64,000 nucleotides of DNA from NCBI RefSeq assembly GCF_003315235.1, contig NZ_QNRU01000002.1, forward strand, positions 1 through 64,000, read 5' to 3'. The notes beneath the pieces were generated by a model. It searched no databases and was not told where the DNA came from. It saw only the letters and a list, made by a program, of their open reading frames with translations. Position numbers and translations under genes: made by a program. This DNA comes from Neisseria gonorrhoeae (GTDB taxonomy: Bacteria > Pseudomonadota > Gammaproteobacteria > Burkholderiales > Neisseriaceae). Position 1 is the stretch's first letter, and every line of letters begins with the position of its first letter. Shown here piece by piece: positions 10,356 through 20,161 of this stretch.

Positions 10356-12236
10356 ATGAATATTTTTTACGAAGAGTCCGGCCAGTTCAAAGTTGCCGTC
10401 GTCGTCCAAAAAAACGACGCTACCTACCAAGTCGATACCCAACACGGCAAACGCACCAAAGTGAAGGCAAACAATGTCTTTGCCGAGTTTGACGGCGATA
10501 TGGCGGCGTTTTTGGAAAACGCGCAGGCGCAGGCGGCGGACATCGACACCGATTTATTGTGGGAAGTATGCGGCGAAGGGGAGTTTACCGCCGAAGCCAT
10601 CGCCGAAGAATATTACGGCCATGCGCCGACCAAAACCGAGCTGGCGGCGACTTTGATTGCGCTGTACGCCGCGCCGGTGTATTTCTACAAAAAAGCCAAA
10701 GGCGTGTTCAAAGCCGCGCCCGAAGAAACTTTGAAACAAGCGCTTGCCGCCATCGAACGCAAAAAACAGCAAGACGCGCAAATCGACGCTTGGGCGGAAG
10801 CCTTGAAACGCGGCGAGATGCCGTCTGAAATCGCGGCGGATTTGAGAACCATCTTACACGCGCCCGACAAACAGTCGCTGACCTACAAAGCCTTTACCAA
10901 AGCCGCCGACGCACTGAAAACCTCCGCCTACGAACTGGCGAAAAAAACGGGCGGCATTACGTCCATTCCGCAATACCTGCAAGACGGCTTTGAAATCAAA
11001 TACTTCCCCAAAGGAACAGGTTTCCCCGACCTCTCCCTTCCCGAAATGCCCGACCTGCCCAAGGCCGACGTTACCGCCTTTTCCATTGACGACGAATCGA
11101 CCACCGAAGTGGACGATGCCTTGAGCCTGACCGATTTGGGCAACGGCACGAAGCGCGTCGGCATCCACATCGCCGCGCCGTCGCTTGCCGTCCGACAAGG
11201 CGGCGGAATGGAACAAATCATTATGCAGCGGTTGAGTACGGTTTATTTCCCCGGCGGCAAAATCACGATGCTGCCCGAAAACTGGATTACCGCGTTCAGC
11301 CTCGATGCAGGCGCATACCGCCCTGCCGTCAGCATTTATTTCGATGTGGACGGCGAGTTCAACGTCGGCGAGCCGACCTGCAAAATCGAAGCCGTCAACA
11401 TCGCCGCAAACCTGCGTATCCAAGCCATCGAGCCGCATTTCAACGCAGAAACCGGCTTGGACCAAGCAGGCGAAATGATGTTCGCCCACCATCAAGACCT
11501 GATTTGGTTCTATCAATTCGCCACCGCCCTGCAAAAAGCGCGCGGCAAATACGAACCCGACCGCGCGCCGCAATACGATTACAGCATCGAATTGGATGAA
11601 GAAGGCAACGTCTCCGTCGTCCGCCGCGAACGCGGTTCGCCCATCGATACGCTGGTCAGCGAGATGATGATTCTTGCCAACAGCACTTGGGCGCAAATGC
11701 TAGACGAAAACGGGCTGCCCGGCCTTTTCCGCGTCCAACCGGCAGGCAAAGTGCGCATGAGCACCCAATCCGAGCCGCACATCGGCATGGGCGTGCAGCA
11801 TTACGGCTGGTTTACCTCGCCGCTGCGCCGCGCCGCCGACTACATCAACCAAAAGCAGCTGATCAGCCTGATCGACGACACTGCCGAGCCGCTGTATCAA
11901 AAAAGCGATGCCGCGCTCTTCGCCGCCCTGCGCGATTTCGACACCGCCTACGCCGCCTACGCCGACTTCCAACGGCAGATGGAAGCCTACTGGAGCCTCG
12001 TGTACCTGCAACAACAAGGCATCAGCGAACTGACCGCGACGATTCTGAAAGAAGACCTCGTCCGCATCGAAGGTCTGCCACTGACAACGCGCGCCAACGG
12101 CATCCCGTTTGACGCGCTGCCCAAATCGCAGGCATTGTTTAAAATCACCGAATTGGATGCCGAGAAGCAGTTTGTCTCGCTCAACTACATCAAGGCAGCC
12201 GCACCCGGGGGCAAAACGGCAGGCAATGCCGTCTGA
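10356..12236 (+). CDS. RNB-domain exoribonuclease (RNase II/VacB-like)
   Basis: A 626-residue protein with a central RNB catalytic domain: FSIDDESTTEVDDALSLTDL carries the aspartates that bind Mg2+, and RVGIHIAAPSLAV, SEMMILANSTWAQML and FTSPLRRAADYINQ follow in the usual order. RNB enzymes degrade RNA 3'-5'. It lacks a clear second cold-shock domain and differs from canonical Rnr in its N-terminus, so this is an RNase II-related protein rather than classic RNase R. The first ATG (MNIFYEESG) was preferred to an in-frame TTG nine codons upstream. The last residues, GNAV, and the stop are encoded by a DUS; another DUS lies inside the gene near 10818. Confidence 0.85.
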   Translation: MNIFYEESGQFKVAVVVQKNDATYQVDTQHGKRTKVKANNVFAEFDGDMAAFLENAQAQAADIDTDLLWEVCGEGEFTAEAIAEEYYGHAPTKTELAATLIALYAAPVYFYKKAKGVFKAAPEETLKQALAAIERKKQQDAQIDAWAEALKRGEMPSEIAADLRTILHAPDKQSLTYKAFTKAADALKTSAYELAKKTGGITSIPQYLQDGFEIKYFPKGTGFPDLSLPEMPDLPKADVTAFSIDDESTTEVDDALSLTDLGNGTKRVGIHIAAPSLAVRQGGGMEQIIMQRLSTVYFPGGKITMLPENWITAFSLDAGAYRPAVSIYFDVDGEFNVGEPTCKIEAVNIAANLRIQAIEPHFNAETGLDQAGEMMFAHHQDLIWFYQFATALQKARGKYEPDRAPQYDYSIELDEEGNVSVVRRERGSPIDTLVSEMMILANSTWAQMLDENGLPGLFRVQPAGKVRMSTQSEPHIGMGVQHYGWFTSPLRRAADYINQKQLISLIDDTAEPLYQKSDAALFAALRDFDTAYAAYADFQRQMEAYWSLVYLQQQGISELTATILKEDLVRIEGLPLTTRANGIPFDALPKSQALFKITELDAEKQFVSLNYIKAAAPGGKTAGNAV

Positions 12237-12715
12237 AGCCCGATACGGCAAATTCCCACAAAAACAGAAATCTGAAATCCCATCCTTCCCACGCAGGCGA
12301 AATTTTAGTTTTTTAAGTTTCAGTTGCTTTTAAGTTTAGTTTTAGGTAATTTTTAAATCGCCATTCCCGATAAATACCCGCAATCTAAAATCCCGTCATT
12401 CCCGCGCAGGCGGGAATCTAGGTTTGTCCTCACGGAAACCGATATGCCGTCATTCCCGTAAAAGCGGGAATCCGGTCCGTTCGGTTTCGTTTTTTTTTTT
12501 GAGTTTCGTGTAACTTCTGAATCGTCATTCCCGCGAAGGCGGGAATCCAGACCTTTAAACTCCGGCCATTCCCGATAAATTCCTGTTACTTTTCGTTGCT
12601 AGATTCCCGCCTGCGCGGGAATGACGAATGGCGGTGTAAAAGTAACTCGAAATTCAAAAAAGCCATACCGCCCGGACTTTTGCCCGATCGGTATGACTTT
12701 TGGATTCAAACCGCC
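12237..12715. repeat. Neisserial intergenic repeat array (dRS3 elements)
   Basis: No gene is seen. Four 20-bp dRS3 copies of the form ATTCCCG-N6-CGGGAAT lie at 12398-12417, 12452-12471, 12527-12546 and 12603-12622, separated by 34-57 bp of mosaic sequence, with a run of eleven T at 12490-12500. dRS3 copies are known in Neisseria as recombination points and filamentous-phage (MDA) insertion sites. The array lies between the convergent ends of the RNB gene and surA. Confidence 0.85.
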
Positions 12716-13714
12716 TTAGCGGATGTCGACATACGCGCCGGAATGCAGGTCGCGCAACAGGTTGACGGTTGCCTGTCCGGCTTTTTGTTGGAAGATGTAT
12801 TGCCGCACGGAATTGCGGATACGTTCCTCCGGCGTGCCGGCATCGCGCACTTCGTTCAATTTGATGATGTGCCAGCCGAATTGGGTGCGGACAGGCGCGC
12901 CGACCTGTCCGGGTTTGAGCGCGTGGACGGCTTCTTCAAAGGCGGGAACCATTACGCCGTCGGCAAACCAGCCCAAGTCGCCGCCATTGCCCGCGCTTGC
13001 GTCTTGGGAATATCGGCGTGCCAAACCTGCGAAATCCGTGCCGTTGCGCGCCTGGTCGTAGATTTTGCGGATGGTACTTTCCGCGCCGACGGCGGCGTTT
13101 TTGCTGTCGGCTTTAATCAGGATGTGTTGGGCGCGGTATTGGCGCAACGGTGCGCCTTCGGGCAGGGTGATGCCTTGTTTTTGCGCCTGCTCGAGGAAGG
13201 CATCAATTTCAGCTTCGCTCACGCGGCTGTTTTGCATCACTGCCTGCTGGCGGACTTTTTCGGCAATGATGTTGTCGGCAAGCTCGCGGCGTTGGGTGGG
13301 GCTGAGGTTTTTGAGGGCGGGATTTTGTGCGACGACGGCATCGATTTCCGCTTCACTTGCCTGAATGTTGCGGCGTTTGCCCGCCTGTACAATCAGGGAT
13401 TGGTTGACAAGCTGCATCAGCACCTGTCGGGACAGCTCGGATTCACTTATCTGCGCGTCTTCGGGCAGGGTGGCTTTGGCTTCGGCAACGGCTTCGGCAA
13501 GCCGGCGGTTGGTGATGACTTCGTTGTCGGCAACGGCGGCAATGCCGTCTGAAAAGCGGATACCGCCCTGCTGTTGTGCGGGTGCGGCTTCTTTTTGCGC
13601 CGTGGCGGCAGCTTTGACCGCTTTGGCGGGCGCGGTTTTTGCCTTTTGCGGTGCGGCGTGGACATCGGCTGCTGCCAGCAATGCGGCGGCAATCATCAGG
13701 GCTTTGATTTTCAT
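12716..13714 (-). CDS. surA: Periplasmic peptidyl-prolyl isomerase, SurA/parvulin type
   Basis: A 332-residue exported chaperone with a signal peptide (KIKALMIAAALLAAADVHAA), an Ala/Lys/Pro-rich linker to about residue 55, a SurA N-terminal helical domain (IAAVADNEVITNRRL ... LSRQVLMQLVNQSLIVQ) and one parvulin domain (RAQHILIKADS ... AGNGGDLGWFADGVMVPAFE ... TQFGWHIIKLNEV). E. coli SurA has two parvulin domains; this has one. It helps outer-membrane proteins fold, and its place directly after lptD suggests support of LptD assembly. Start: the second of two adjacent ATGs has better spacing from AAGGAA. A DUS encodes FSDGIAA in the mature N-terminus. Confidence 0.85.
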   Translation of the reverse strand: MKIKALMIAAALLAAADVHAAPQKAKTAPAKAVKAAATAQKEAAPAQQQGGIRFSDGIAAVADNEVITNRRLAEAVAEAKATLPEDAQISESELSRQVLMQLVNQSLIVQAGKRRNIQASEAEIDAVVAQNPALKNLSPTQRRELADNIIAEKVRQQAVMQNSRVSEAEIDAFLEQAQKQGITLPEGAPLRQYRAQHILIKADSKNAAVGAESTIRKIYDQARNGTDFAGLARRYSQDASAGNGGDLGWFADGVMVPAFEEAVHALKPGQVGAPVRTQFGWHIIKLNEVRDAGTPEERIRNSVRQYIFQQKAGQATVNLLRDLHSGAYVDIR

Positions 13715-13818
13715 CATTCTTTCCTTATCGTTTGAATCCTGCCTTTGATGGCGGGTTTGGGGTTGTCGGTGGAATGCTATCTTGTGCAGGAACGGTGCTC
13801 CTGCCGGGTTTCCGACGG

Positions 13819-16224
13819 TCAGGGCCGTTTGTTGCGTCCGGCGGAAAGAGAGTGGGCGGGGATGTAGCCGGGAACGGCGACATCCATCCTGCCTGCGGGG
13901 TTTCTGCCGACGCTGCTGAGGTCTTTCAACTGAAGTGAAAAAAAGACGGCGTTTTTGTAGGTGTTTTCGCCGGTAACGTAGCGTTGGGCGTACACGCCCG
14001 CGCCCCAGCAGCCGCAACTGCTTTTGTATTCTGCACCGGCAAGCATTTCTATCGGTTTTTTGGCTTCAAAACCGTAGTTGTAGCGGACGACGGCAGACAG
14101 GTTGCGCGTCAGCGGCCATTGTGCGGACAGGTCGAGCTGGCTGAGTTTGTCGTAAAAATAGGAACCGTCCGCCTGCAGGTAGATTTTTTCGTTGCGCCCG
14201 TATTTGTAGCGGGCGTTCAACACTTTTCCGGGGGCGGGGCGGTAGCCTGCGCCGACGGCGTAATGTTCGGCGCGTTTGTCGTTTTGGTTGTAGTGGATGC
14301 TGCTGTCGAGGGTGAAACGCCCGCCTATGCCGCCGGAGGCGAATGCCACCCAGTCGGAACGGCTGCGCGGATTTTTGCCGACGCTGCCGTCAAGCATCAC
14401 CGCATCATCCTTGAAATAGAATTTCTGACCGATACCGGCGCGGAAACGCTCCTCCCCCGTCGCGCCGTCCAAAATACGGCTCTGCACGGCGGTGGAAAGG
14501 CTGTTGGCGGCGTTGATGCGGTCGTTGCCGTAATAGAGGTTTTCGCGGAAAAGCTGCCCGTAGCCGAAGCTGCTTTCCGACGAATCGAAATTGGGCAGGT
14601 CGTTTTGAGATTTGGCAGGAATATAGTTGTAGAACAGGCGCGGCTCGATGGTTTGCACGACTCCGCCGCCGAACAGGCGCGTATTGCGTTCGAAGGTTGT
14701 GCCGCCGTCGATATTGACAACGGGCAAAACGCGCCCGACGCTGCGGGATGCTTTGCCGCCGAAACTGTCGAGGCTGTAATAAGTGGCGTGCAGCCCGAGT
14801 TTGGGGCGGACGTAGCCCCAGCTGTTGCTGAAATCCCATTTGATACCGGGATACACGACCAGTCGGCTGCCGTCTTGGCGGCCGTCGTGGCTGAAGCGGG
14901 TAAATTGTGCGGACACGCCGATTTGCGCCCTGCCTGCGTTTTTATGCCAATCGGCAGAAAGGCGGGGCATGATGGCGTAAGGTTCGTCTTTGTAGCCGCT
15001 TTGGTTTGCCAGCGTCTGGTATTTCTGAACCGAAAGGCCGGCATTCAGGCTGCCTCCCGCCGCCCTGCCGCCATAATCCAGCCATACGCGGCGGTTGAGG
15101 TTGACGTTGCCGGCGATTTCTTCGCCGCCGTAAAAGTCGCGGTAGTAGCCGCTGTCGGAGACTTGGTTGAAATCGACACCCGCCTGAAGCGTGTCGGAAA
15201 TGTCGTGCCGGTGCTGCCATTTTGCCTGATAGCGGTTGTTCCTGCCGCTTTTCTTATCGTGCGGCAACCAGGTCAGGTCGGTCTGTCCGCTGTAATCGGG
15301 ACGCAGGTAACGGATTTGTCCGTCAAACGTCGCGCCGCGTTCGCCGATAATGCCGGGGGCGAAAGTGGCATCGAAGTTGGGGGCAAGGTTGAAATAATAG
15401 GGGACGGAAAGGGAAACGCCGTCCGAACCGGCAGATACGGACGGGACGAGCAGTCCGCTTTTGCGGTTGCCGTCAAGCGGGAAGTCCGCCCAAGGCGTAT
15501 AGAAAAGGGGAACGCCGCCGAACACGAAGGCGGCGTGTTTGGCAACGCCTATGCCTTTTCCCCGATCGGCTTCGACAGAGGCGGCCTTGACATACCAGCC
15601 GGCATCTCCGGCGGAACAGGTGTTGAATTGGGTTTCCGTCAGTTTGTAACGCCCTTCGCCCAACATTTCGGCGGTGCGGCTGACGCTTTGCAGCCGCCGT
15701 CCGCCTTGTTCGGTTTCCATACGGACGTTGTGCGCTTCGCCGGTCTGCTGATCGAGATTGTAGGTCAGGGTTTCGCCCCGAATCAGCGTACCGTCCTGTT
15801 GGAGGGCGAACCGGTCGCCTACGGTAACGGTGTCGCCCGACTGGTCGTAATCCGCCCAATCGGTATTGAGGACTGCGCCGTCCCGTTCGATGATAACGCT
15901 TCCTTCCGCGCGCACCTTAACCTTCGACTGTCCTTCCATCCTGTCGGCAACAATGCGCGTATAGTCTTCGGGGACGGATGCTTCGCCGCTGCCTTGGACG
16001 GCGGCTTCGGTTCTCTCGGGGCTGCCGCTTTCGTTACTGCAAAACAGGCAGGTCGAACCGAGGGTCAAATCGGAAGCTTGTGCGGATTCGGACGCGCCCT
16101 GCGCACCGCCTTCTGCGACACGCCCGTCCGCCTCTTCCGCCGCAACGGTATCGGCGGCGCAATGCGTGCCGAAACAGAAGCCCAATGCCAGCACCAGTGG
16201 TTTGAGTGAAAATAAACGAGCCAA
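13819..16224 (-). CDS. lptD: LPS-assembly protein LptD
   Basis: An 801-residue outer-membrane beta-barrel that, with lipoprotein LptE, inserts lipooligosaccharide into the outer leaflet. There is a signal peptide (MARLFSLKPLVLALGFCFG), then a Cys pair (C59 and C62 in STCLFCSN), an LptA/OstA-like jellyroll (DYTRIVADRMEGQSKVKV ... GDTVTVGDRFALQQDG) and a barrel with YGRNEKIYLQADGSYFYDKL near the end. Late cysteines in KSSCGCWGAG (about 740) match the disulfide partners of E. coli LptD. It precedes surA by 104 bases on the same strand and is divergent from amgK, an arrangement also found in other Proteobacteria. Confidence 0.93.
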   Translation of the reverse strand: MARLFSLKPLVLALGFCFGTHCAADTVAAEEADGRVAEGGAQGASESAQASDLTLGSTCLFCSNESGSPERTEAAVQGSGEASVPEDYTRIVADRMEGQSKVKVRAEGSVIIERDGAVLNTDWADYDQSGDTVTVGDRFALQQDGTLIRGETLTYNLDQQTGEAHNVRMETEQGGRRLQSVSRTAEMLGEGRYKLTETQFNTCSAGDAGWYVKAASVEADRGKGIGVAKHAAFVFGGVPLFYTPWADFPLDGNRKSGLLVPSVSAGSDGVSLSVPYYFNLAPNFDATFAPGIIGERGATFDGQIRYLRPDYSGQTDLTWLPHDKKSGRNNRYQAKWQHRHDISDTLQAGVDFNQVSDSGYYRDFYGGEEIAGNVNLNRRVWLDYGGRAAGGSLNAGLSVQKYQTLANQSGYKDEPYAIMPRLSADWHKNAGRAQIGVSAQFTRFSHDGRQDGSRLVVYPGIKWDFSNSWGYVRPKLGLHATYYSLDSFGGKASRSVGRVLPVVNIDGGTTFERNTRLFGGGVVQTIEPRLFYNYIPAKSQNDLPNFDSSESSFGYGQLFRENLYYGNDRINAANSLSTAVQSRILDGATGEERFRAGIGQKFYFKDDAVMLDGSVGKNPRSRSDWVAFASGGIGGRFTLDSSIHYNQNDKRAEHYAVGAGYRPAPGKVLNARYKYGRNEKIYLQADGSYFYDKLSQLDLSAQWPLTRNLSAVVRYNYGFEAKKPIEMLAGAEYKSSCGCWGAGVYAQRYVTGENTYKNAVFFSLQLKDLSSVGRNPAGRMDVAVPGYIPAHSLSAGRNKRP

Positions 16225-16293
16225 AATCGCCCCTCAAGTCGGTTTACCGGTTAGAATAGTGTTTATTGTAACCCGAAATGCCCGGATACTGTT

Positions 16294-17298
16294 ATGCAAC
16301 GGCAAACCGAACTGAAAAATTGGCTTCAGACCGTTTATCCCGAACGGGACTTCGATCTGTCCTTCGCGGCGGCGGATGCTGATTTCCGCCGCTATTTCCG
16401 TGCGGCGTTTTCAGACGGCGGCAGCGTCGTCTGTATGGATGCGCCGCCCGACAAGATGAGTGTCGCGCCTTATTTGAAGGTGCAGAAGCTGTTTGACATG
16501 GTCAATGTGCCGCAGGTATTGCACGCGGACACGGATTTGGGGTTTGTGGTATTGAACGACTTGGGCAATACGACGTTTTTGACCGCGATGCTTCAGGAGC
16601 AGGGCGAAGCGGCACACAAAGCCCTGTTGCTGGAGGCCATCGGCGAGCTGGTCGGATTGCAGAAGGCAAGCCGTGAAGGGGTTTTGCCCGAATATGACCG
16701 TGAAACGATGCTGCGCGAAATCAACCTGTTCCCGGAATGGTTTGTCGCAAAAGAATTGGGGCGCGAATTAACATTCAAACAACGCCAACTTTGGCAGCAA
16801 ACCGCCGATACGCTGCTGCCGCCCTTGTTGGCGCAGCCCAAAGTCTACGTGCACCGCGACTTTATCGTCCGCAACCTGATGCTGACGCGCGGCAGGCCGG
16901 GCGTTTTAGACTTCCAAGACGCGCTTTACGGCCCGATTTCCTACGATTTGGTGTCGCTGTTGCGCGATGCCTTTATCGAGTGGGAAGAAGAGTTTGTTTT
17001 GGATTTGGTTATCCGCTACTGGGAAAAGGCGCGGGCTGCCGGCTTGCCTGTCCCTGCCGAGTTTGACGAGTTTTACCGCCGGTTCGAATGGATGGGCGTG
17101 CAGCGGCACTTGAAGGTTGCAGGCATCTTCGCACGCCTGTACTACCGCGACGGCAAAGACAAATACCGTCCGGAAATCCCGCGTTTCTTAAACTATCTGC
17201 GCCGCGTATCGCGCCGTTATGCCGAACTCGCCCCGCTCTACGCGCTCTTGGTCGAACTGGTCGGCGATGAAGAACTGGAAACGGGCTTTACGTTCTAA
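16294..17298 (+). CDS. amgK: Anomeric MurNAc/GlcNAc kinase (AmgK-like aminoglycoside phosphotransferase fold)
   Basis: A 334-residue kinase-like protein with the APH Brenner motif (YVHRDFIVRNLML, about 185-197) and metal-binding DFQDA. The genomic position, head-to-head with lptD, is that of amgK in Pseudomonas, where AmgK phosphorylates MurNAc at C1 for peptidoglycan recycling that bypasses fosfomycin-sensitive MurA. Function is inferred from family and context; its partner MurU is not in this window. The distance to lptD (69 bases between start codons) implies back-to-back promoters. Confidence 0.8.
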   Translation: MQRQTELKNWLQTVYPERDFDLSFAAADADFRRYFRAAFSDGGSVVCMDAPPDKMSVAPYLKVQKLFDMVNVPQVLHADTDLGFVVLNDLGNTTFLTAMLQEQGEAAHKALLLEAIGELVGLQKASREGVLPEYDRETMLREINLFPEWFVAKELGRELTFKQRQLWQQTADTLLPPLLAQPKVYVHRDFIVRNLMLTRGRPGVLDFQDALYGPISYDLVSLLRDAFIEWEEEFVLDLVIRYWEKARAAGLPVPAEFDEFYRRFEWMGVQRHLKVAGIFARLYYRDGKDKYRPEIPRFLNYLRRVSRRYAELAPLYALLVELVGDEELETGFTF

Positions 17299-17309
17299 AC
17301 CCAATCAAA

Positions 17310-17346
17310 ATGCCGTCTGAAAACCAAGTTTCAGACGGCATTTTTC
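17310..17346. terminator. DUS inverted-repeat terminator between convergent amgK and dsbA
   Basis: Perfect ATGCCGTCTGAAA / TTTCAGACGGCAT arms with a short loop are flanked by T run on the plus strand and by an A-rich tract giving T on the minus strand. It can serve both genes. Confidence 0.8.
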
Positions 17347-17354
17347 AAACGGGC

Positions 17355-18053
17355 CTACTGCGCGGCTTTTTGTTCTTCACGTACTTTGTCCGCCAAAAGG
17401 TCGATGGTGTTCATACCGGACTCCCAGTCGGCAAATTCAACTTTATATTTGCCGCCGACGATAACCGTGGGCGTACCGTCGATTTGGAAGGTTTCGGTCA
17501 GCTCCTGCATTTTGCCGGCGCGCGCCTGACTTTCGGGGGATTCGTAGGCGGCAAGGACTTTTTTGCCGTCAAAGGCGGTTTGTTCGCCCAGCCATTTTTT
17601 GAGGACTTCCGGCTCTTGCAGCTTGATTTTTTGGTTGACCATCGCATCGAAAATATGGCTGTTCGCCACATCTTTGCTTTCGGCGGCAGCCATATCGACG
17701 GCGGCGGCGAGGCGTGCCAGCGGCAGCATTTCTTTCTGCCAGACGACGTGTTCGGTACGCAGGTACATATCGTCTTTAAAAGACTTGGCGTGTTTGCTCA
17801 AAACAGGTTCGAGGCGGGCGCAGTGCGGACAAAAATAGCCGAAAAACTCAAGCACTTCAACCTTGCCTGCCTGCTGTTGGGGAATCGGGTTGGCAAGGAC
17901 GGTGTAGTTTTGCCCTTCGACCAGTCCTGCCGGGGCGGCGGCTGCCGAAGCGGCAGGCGCGCTGTCGGCGGGGACGCTGGTTTGGACTTTGCTGTCGCAC
18001 GCGGCAAGGGCGAACAGGGCGGCAACGCCGAGGGCGAGGTGTCTGGATTTCAT
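17355..18053 (-). CDS. dsbA: Thiol:disulfide interchange lipoprotein DsbA
   Basis: A 232-residue thioredoxin-fold oxidase with a lipoprotein signal peptide ending in the lipobox LAAC (C19), so it is anchored to the inner membrane on the periplasmic side. The CPHC active site is at 75-78 in FFGYFCPHCARLE, and the cis-Pro loop is GTPTVIVGGKYKV. It forms disulfides in exported proteins; Neisseria carry several DsbA paralogs, and by position beside amgK/lptD and murJ this is most likely DsbA1. LptD in this same window has cysteines suited to be a client. A lipobox-bearing DsbA is a neisserial peculiarity. Confidence 0.93.
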   Translation of the reverse strand: MKSRHLALGVAALFALAACDSKVQTSVPADSAPAASAAAAPAGLVEGQNYTVLANPIPQQQAGKVEVLEFFGYFCPHCARLEPVLSKHAKSFKDDMYLRTEHVVWQKEMLPLARLAAAVDMAAAESKDVANSHIFDAMVNQKIKLQEPEVLKKWLGEQTAFDGKKVLAAYESPESQARAGKMQELTETFQIDGTPTVIVGGKYKVEFADWESGMNTIDLLADKVREEQKAAQ

Positions 18054-18332
18054 ACGGCTCTCCGTGATGTTGGAAATAAATCGGATATTGGTATTTTATT
18101 GTATTTTCGCGTGTTGATACAGTTTGCCGCCGAAAAAGGACGTTTTCGTTTCGGGAAACCGCTTCAGACGGCATCAAACCCGATGCCATCCGAAGCGGTT
18201 TCTGTCGTACAATACGCGCCGCCCCGGACGGATACGGCTGTTGGGGAACAATGATGTTTCAACACACAGGACGGCACATAAAGCACCGCCCTATGCGTTG
18301 CCCTGATTTGGAAGGGTTACACCCCTTTCAAA
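18054..18332. other. Intergenic region between dsbA and Correia element
   Basis: There is no gene. A long near-perfect inverted repeat at 18157-18202 (AAACCGCTTC-GACGGCATC ... GATGCCATCCGAAGCGGTTT) contains one DUS and a degenerate DUS-like arm but is not followed by a T run, so its terminator role is doubtful. The divergent promoters of dsbA and murJ must lie in or beside this stretch. Confidence 0.6.
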
Positions 18333-18437
18333 TATAGTGGATTAACAAAAACCGGTACGGCATTGCCTCGCCTTGCCGTACTATTTGTACTGTCTGCGGC
18401 TTCGCCGCCTTGTCCTGATTTTTGTTAATCCACTATA
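18333..18437. repeat. Correia repeat enclosed element (short, about 105 bp)
   Basis: It has TATAGTGGATTAACAAAAA and TTTTTGTTAATCCACTATA termini as perfect inverted repeats, with the ACCGGTACGG and CCTTGTCCTGA internal blocks. The length matches the internally deleted Correia class. It sits 53 bases upstream of murJ, where such elements can supply a promoter or an RNase III-processed hairpin. Confidence 0.9.
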
Positions 18438-18490
18438 AAGTCTGATCCTGCCGCCCTAAAGGGCGGGGTTTCAGCCGAAAAGGAAACACG

Positions 18491-20029
18491 ATGAATATGC
18501 TTGGAGCTTTGGCAAAAGTCGGCAGCCTGACGATGGTGTCGCGCGTTTTGGGATTTGTGCGCGATACGGTCATTGCGCGGGCATTCGGCGCGGGTATGGC
18601 GACGGATGCGTTTTTTGTCGCGTTCAAACTGCCCAACCTGCTTCGCCGCGTGTTTGCGGAGGGGGCGTTTGCCCAAGCGTTTGTGCCGATTTTGGCGGAA
18701 TATAAGGAAACGCGTTCTAAAGAGGCGACGGAGGCTTTTATCCGCCACGTTGCGGGAATGCTGTCGTTTGTGCTGATCGTCGTTACCGCGCTGGGCATAC
18801 TTGCCGCGCCTTGGGTGATTTATGTTTCCGCGCCCGGCTTTACCAAAGACGCGGACAAGTTCCAACTTTCCATCAGCCTGCTGCGGATTACGTTTCCTTA
18901 TATATTATTGATTTCTTTGTCTTCTTTTGTCGGCTCGATACTCAATTCTTATCATAAGTTCGGCATTCCCGCGTTTACGCCCACGTTTTTAAACATCTCT
19001 TTTATCGTATTCGCACTGTTTTTCGTGCCGTATTTCGATCCGCCCGTTACCGCGCTGGCGTGGGCGGTTTTTGTCGGCGGTATTTTGCAGCTCGGTTTCC
19101 AACTGCCGTGGCTGGCGAAACTGGGCTTTTTGAAACTGCCCAAACTGAATTTCAAAGATGCGGCGGTCAACCGCGTCATGAAACAGATGGCGCCTGCGAT
19201 TTTGGGCGTGAGCGTGGCGCAAATTTCTTTAGTTATCAACACGATTTTCGCGTCTTATCTGCAGTCGGGCAGCGTTTCATGGATGTATTACGCCGACCGC
19301 ATGATGGAGCTGCCCGGCGGCGTGCTGGGGGCTGCACTCGGTACAATTTTGCTGCCGACTTTGTCCAAACACTCGGCAAACCAAGATACGGAACAGTTTT
19401 CCGCCCTGCTCGACTGGGGTTTGCGCCTGTGCATGCTGCTGACGCTGCCGGCGGCGGCCGGACTGGCGGTATTGTCGTTCCCGCTGGTGGCGACGCTGTT
19501 TATGTACCGAGAATTCACGCTGTTTGACGCACAAATGACGCAACACGCGCTGATTGCCTATTCTTTCGGTTTAATCGGTTTAATTATGATCAAAGTGTTG
19601 GCATCCGGCTTTTATGCGCGGCAAAACATCAAAACGCCCGTCAAAATCGCCATCTTCACGCTCATCTGCACGCAGTTGATGAACCTCGCCTTTATCGGTC
19701 CGTTGAAACACGCCGGGCTTTCGCTCGCCATCGGCCTGGGCGCGTGCATCAACGCCGGATTGTTGTTCTTCCTGTCGCGCAAACACGGTATTTACCGGCC
19801 CGGCAGGGGTTGGGCGGCGTTCTTGGCGAAAATGCTGCTCGCGCTCGCCGTGATGTGCGGCGGACTGTGGGCGGCGCAGGCTTGCCTGCCGTTCGAATGG
19901 GCGCACGCCGGCGGAATGCGGAAAGCGGGGCAGCTCTGCATCCTGATTGCCGTCGGCGGCGGACTGTATTTCGCATCTCTGGCGGCTTTGGGCTTCCGTC
20001 CGCGCCATTTCAAACGCGTGGAAAGCTGA
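18491..20029 (+). CDS. murJ: Lipid II flippase MurJ (MviN)
   Basis: A 512-residue polytopic membrane protein with about 14 predicted helices and the MurJ start [31 protein letters not shown], then [29 protein letters not shown] and [26 protein letters not shown]. It flips lipid II to the periplasmic face for peptidoglycan synthesis and is normally essential. AAAAGGAAAC lies ahead of the ATG. A Correia element lies directly upstream and may influence expression. Confidence 0.95.
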   Translation: MNMLGALAKVGSLTMVSRVLGFVRDTVIARAFGAGMATDAFFVAFKLPNLLRRVFAEGAFAQAFVPILAEYKETRSKEATEAFIRHVAGMLSFVLIVVTALGILAAPWVIYVSAPGFTKDADKFQLSISLLRITFPYILLISLSSFVGSILNSYHKFGIPAFTPTFLNISFIVFALFFVPYFDPPVTALAWAVFVGGILQLGFQLPWLAKLGFLKLPKLNFKDAAVNRVMKQMAPAILGVSVAQISLVINTIFASYLQSGSVSWMYYADRMMELPGGVLGAALGTILLPTLSKHSANQDTEQFSALLDWGLRLCMLLTLPAAAGLAVLSFPLVATLFMYREFTLFDAQMTQHALIAYSFGLIGLIMIKVLASGFYARQNIKTPVKIAIFTLICTQLMNLAFIGPLKHAGLSLAIGLGACINAGLLFFLSRKHGIYRPGRGWAAFLAKMLLALAVMCGGLWAAQACLPFEWAHAGGMRKAGQLCILIAVGGGLYFASLAALGFRPRHFKRVES

Positions 20030-20161
20030 CCGATGCCGATATCCTTTTTCGGAAAACGCTTTTTCCGCGCCTATATCCGGGCGCGCATCGCCCGCGTCCG
20101 CACCGGCCGGACGGGCTGCCGCATCACCAATGCCGTCTGAAAACAGAAAAACCGATACCTT

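Noticed and set aside
12490-12500. T11 run as a phase-variation tract
   Set aside because: It lies in the repeat array away from any start codon or promoter that I can identify.
13984-16209. Very long open frame antisense to lptD
   Set aside because: GC-rich genes here give long antisense frames; lptD on the other strand is a clear full-length match.
20033-20140. A 35-codon open frame just after murJ ending in a DUS (NAV-stop)
   Set aside because: Very basic composition, no ribosome binding site of note, and its end is DUS-made; a chance frame is more likely than a gene.
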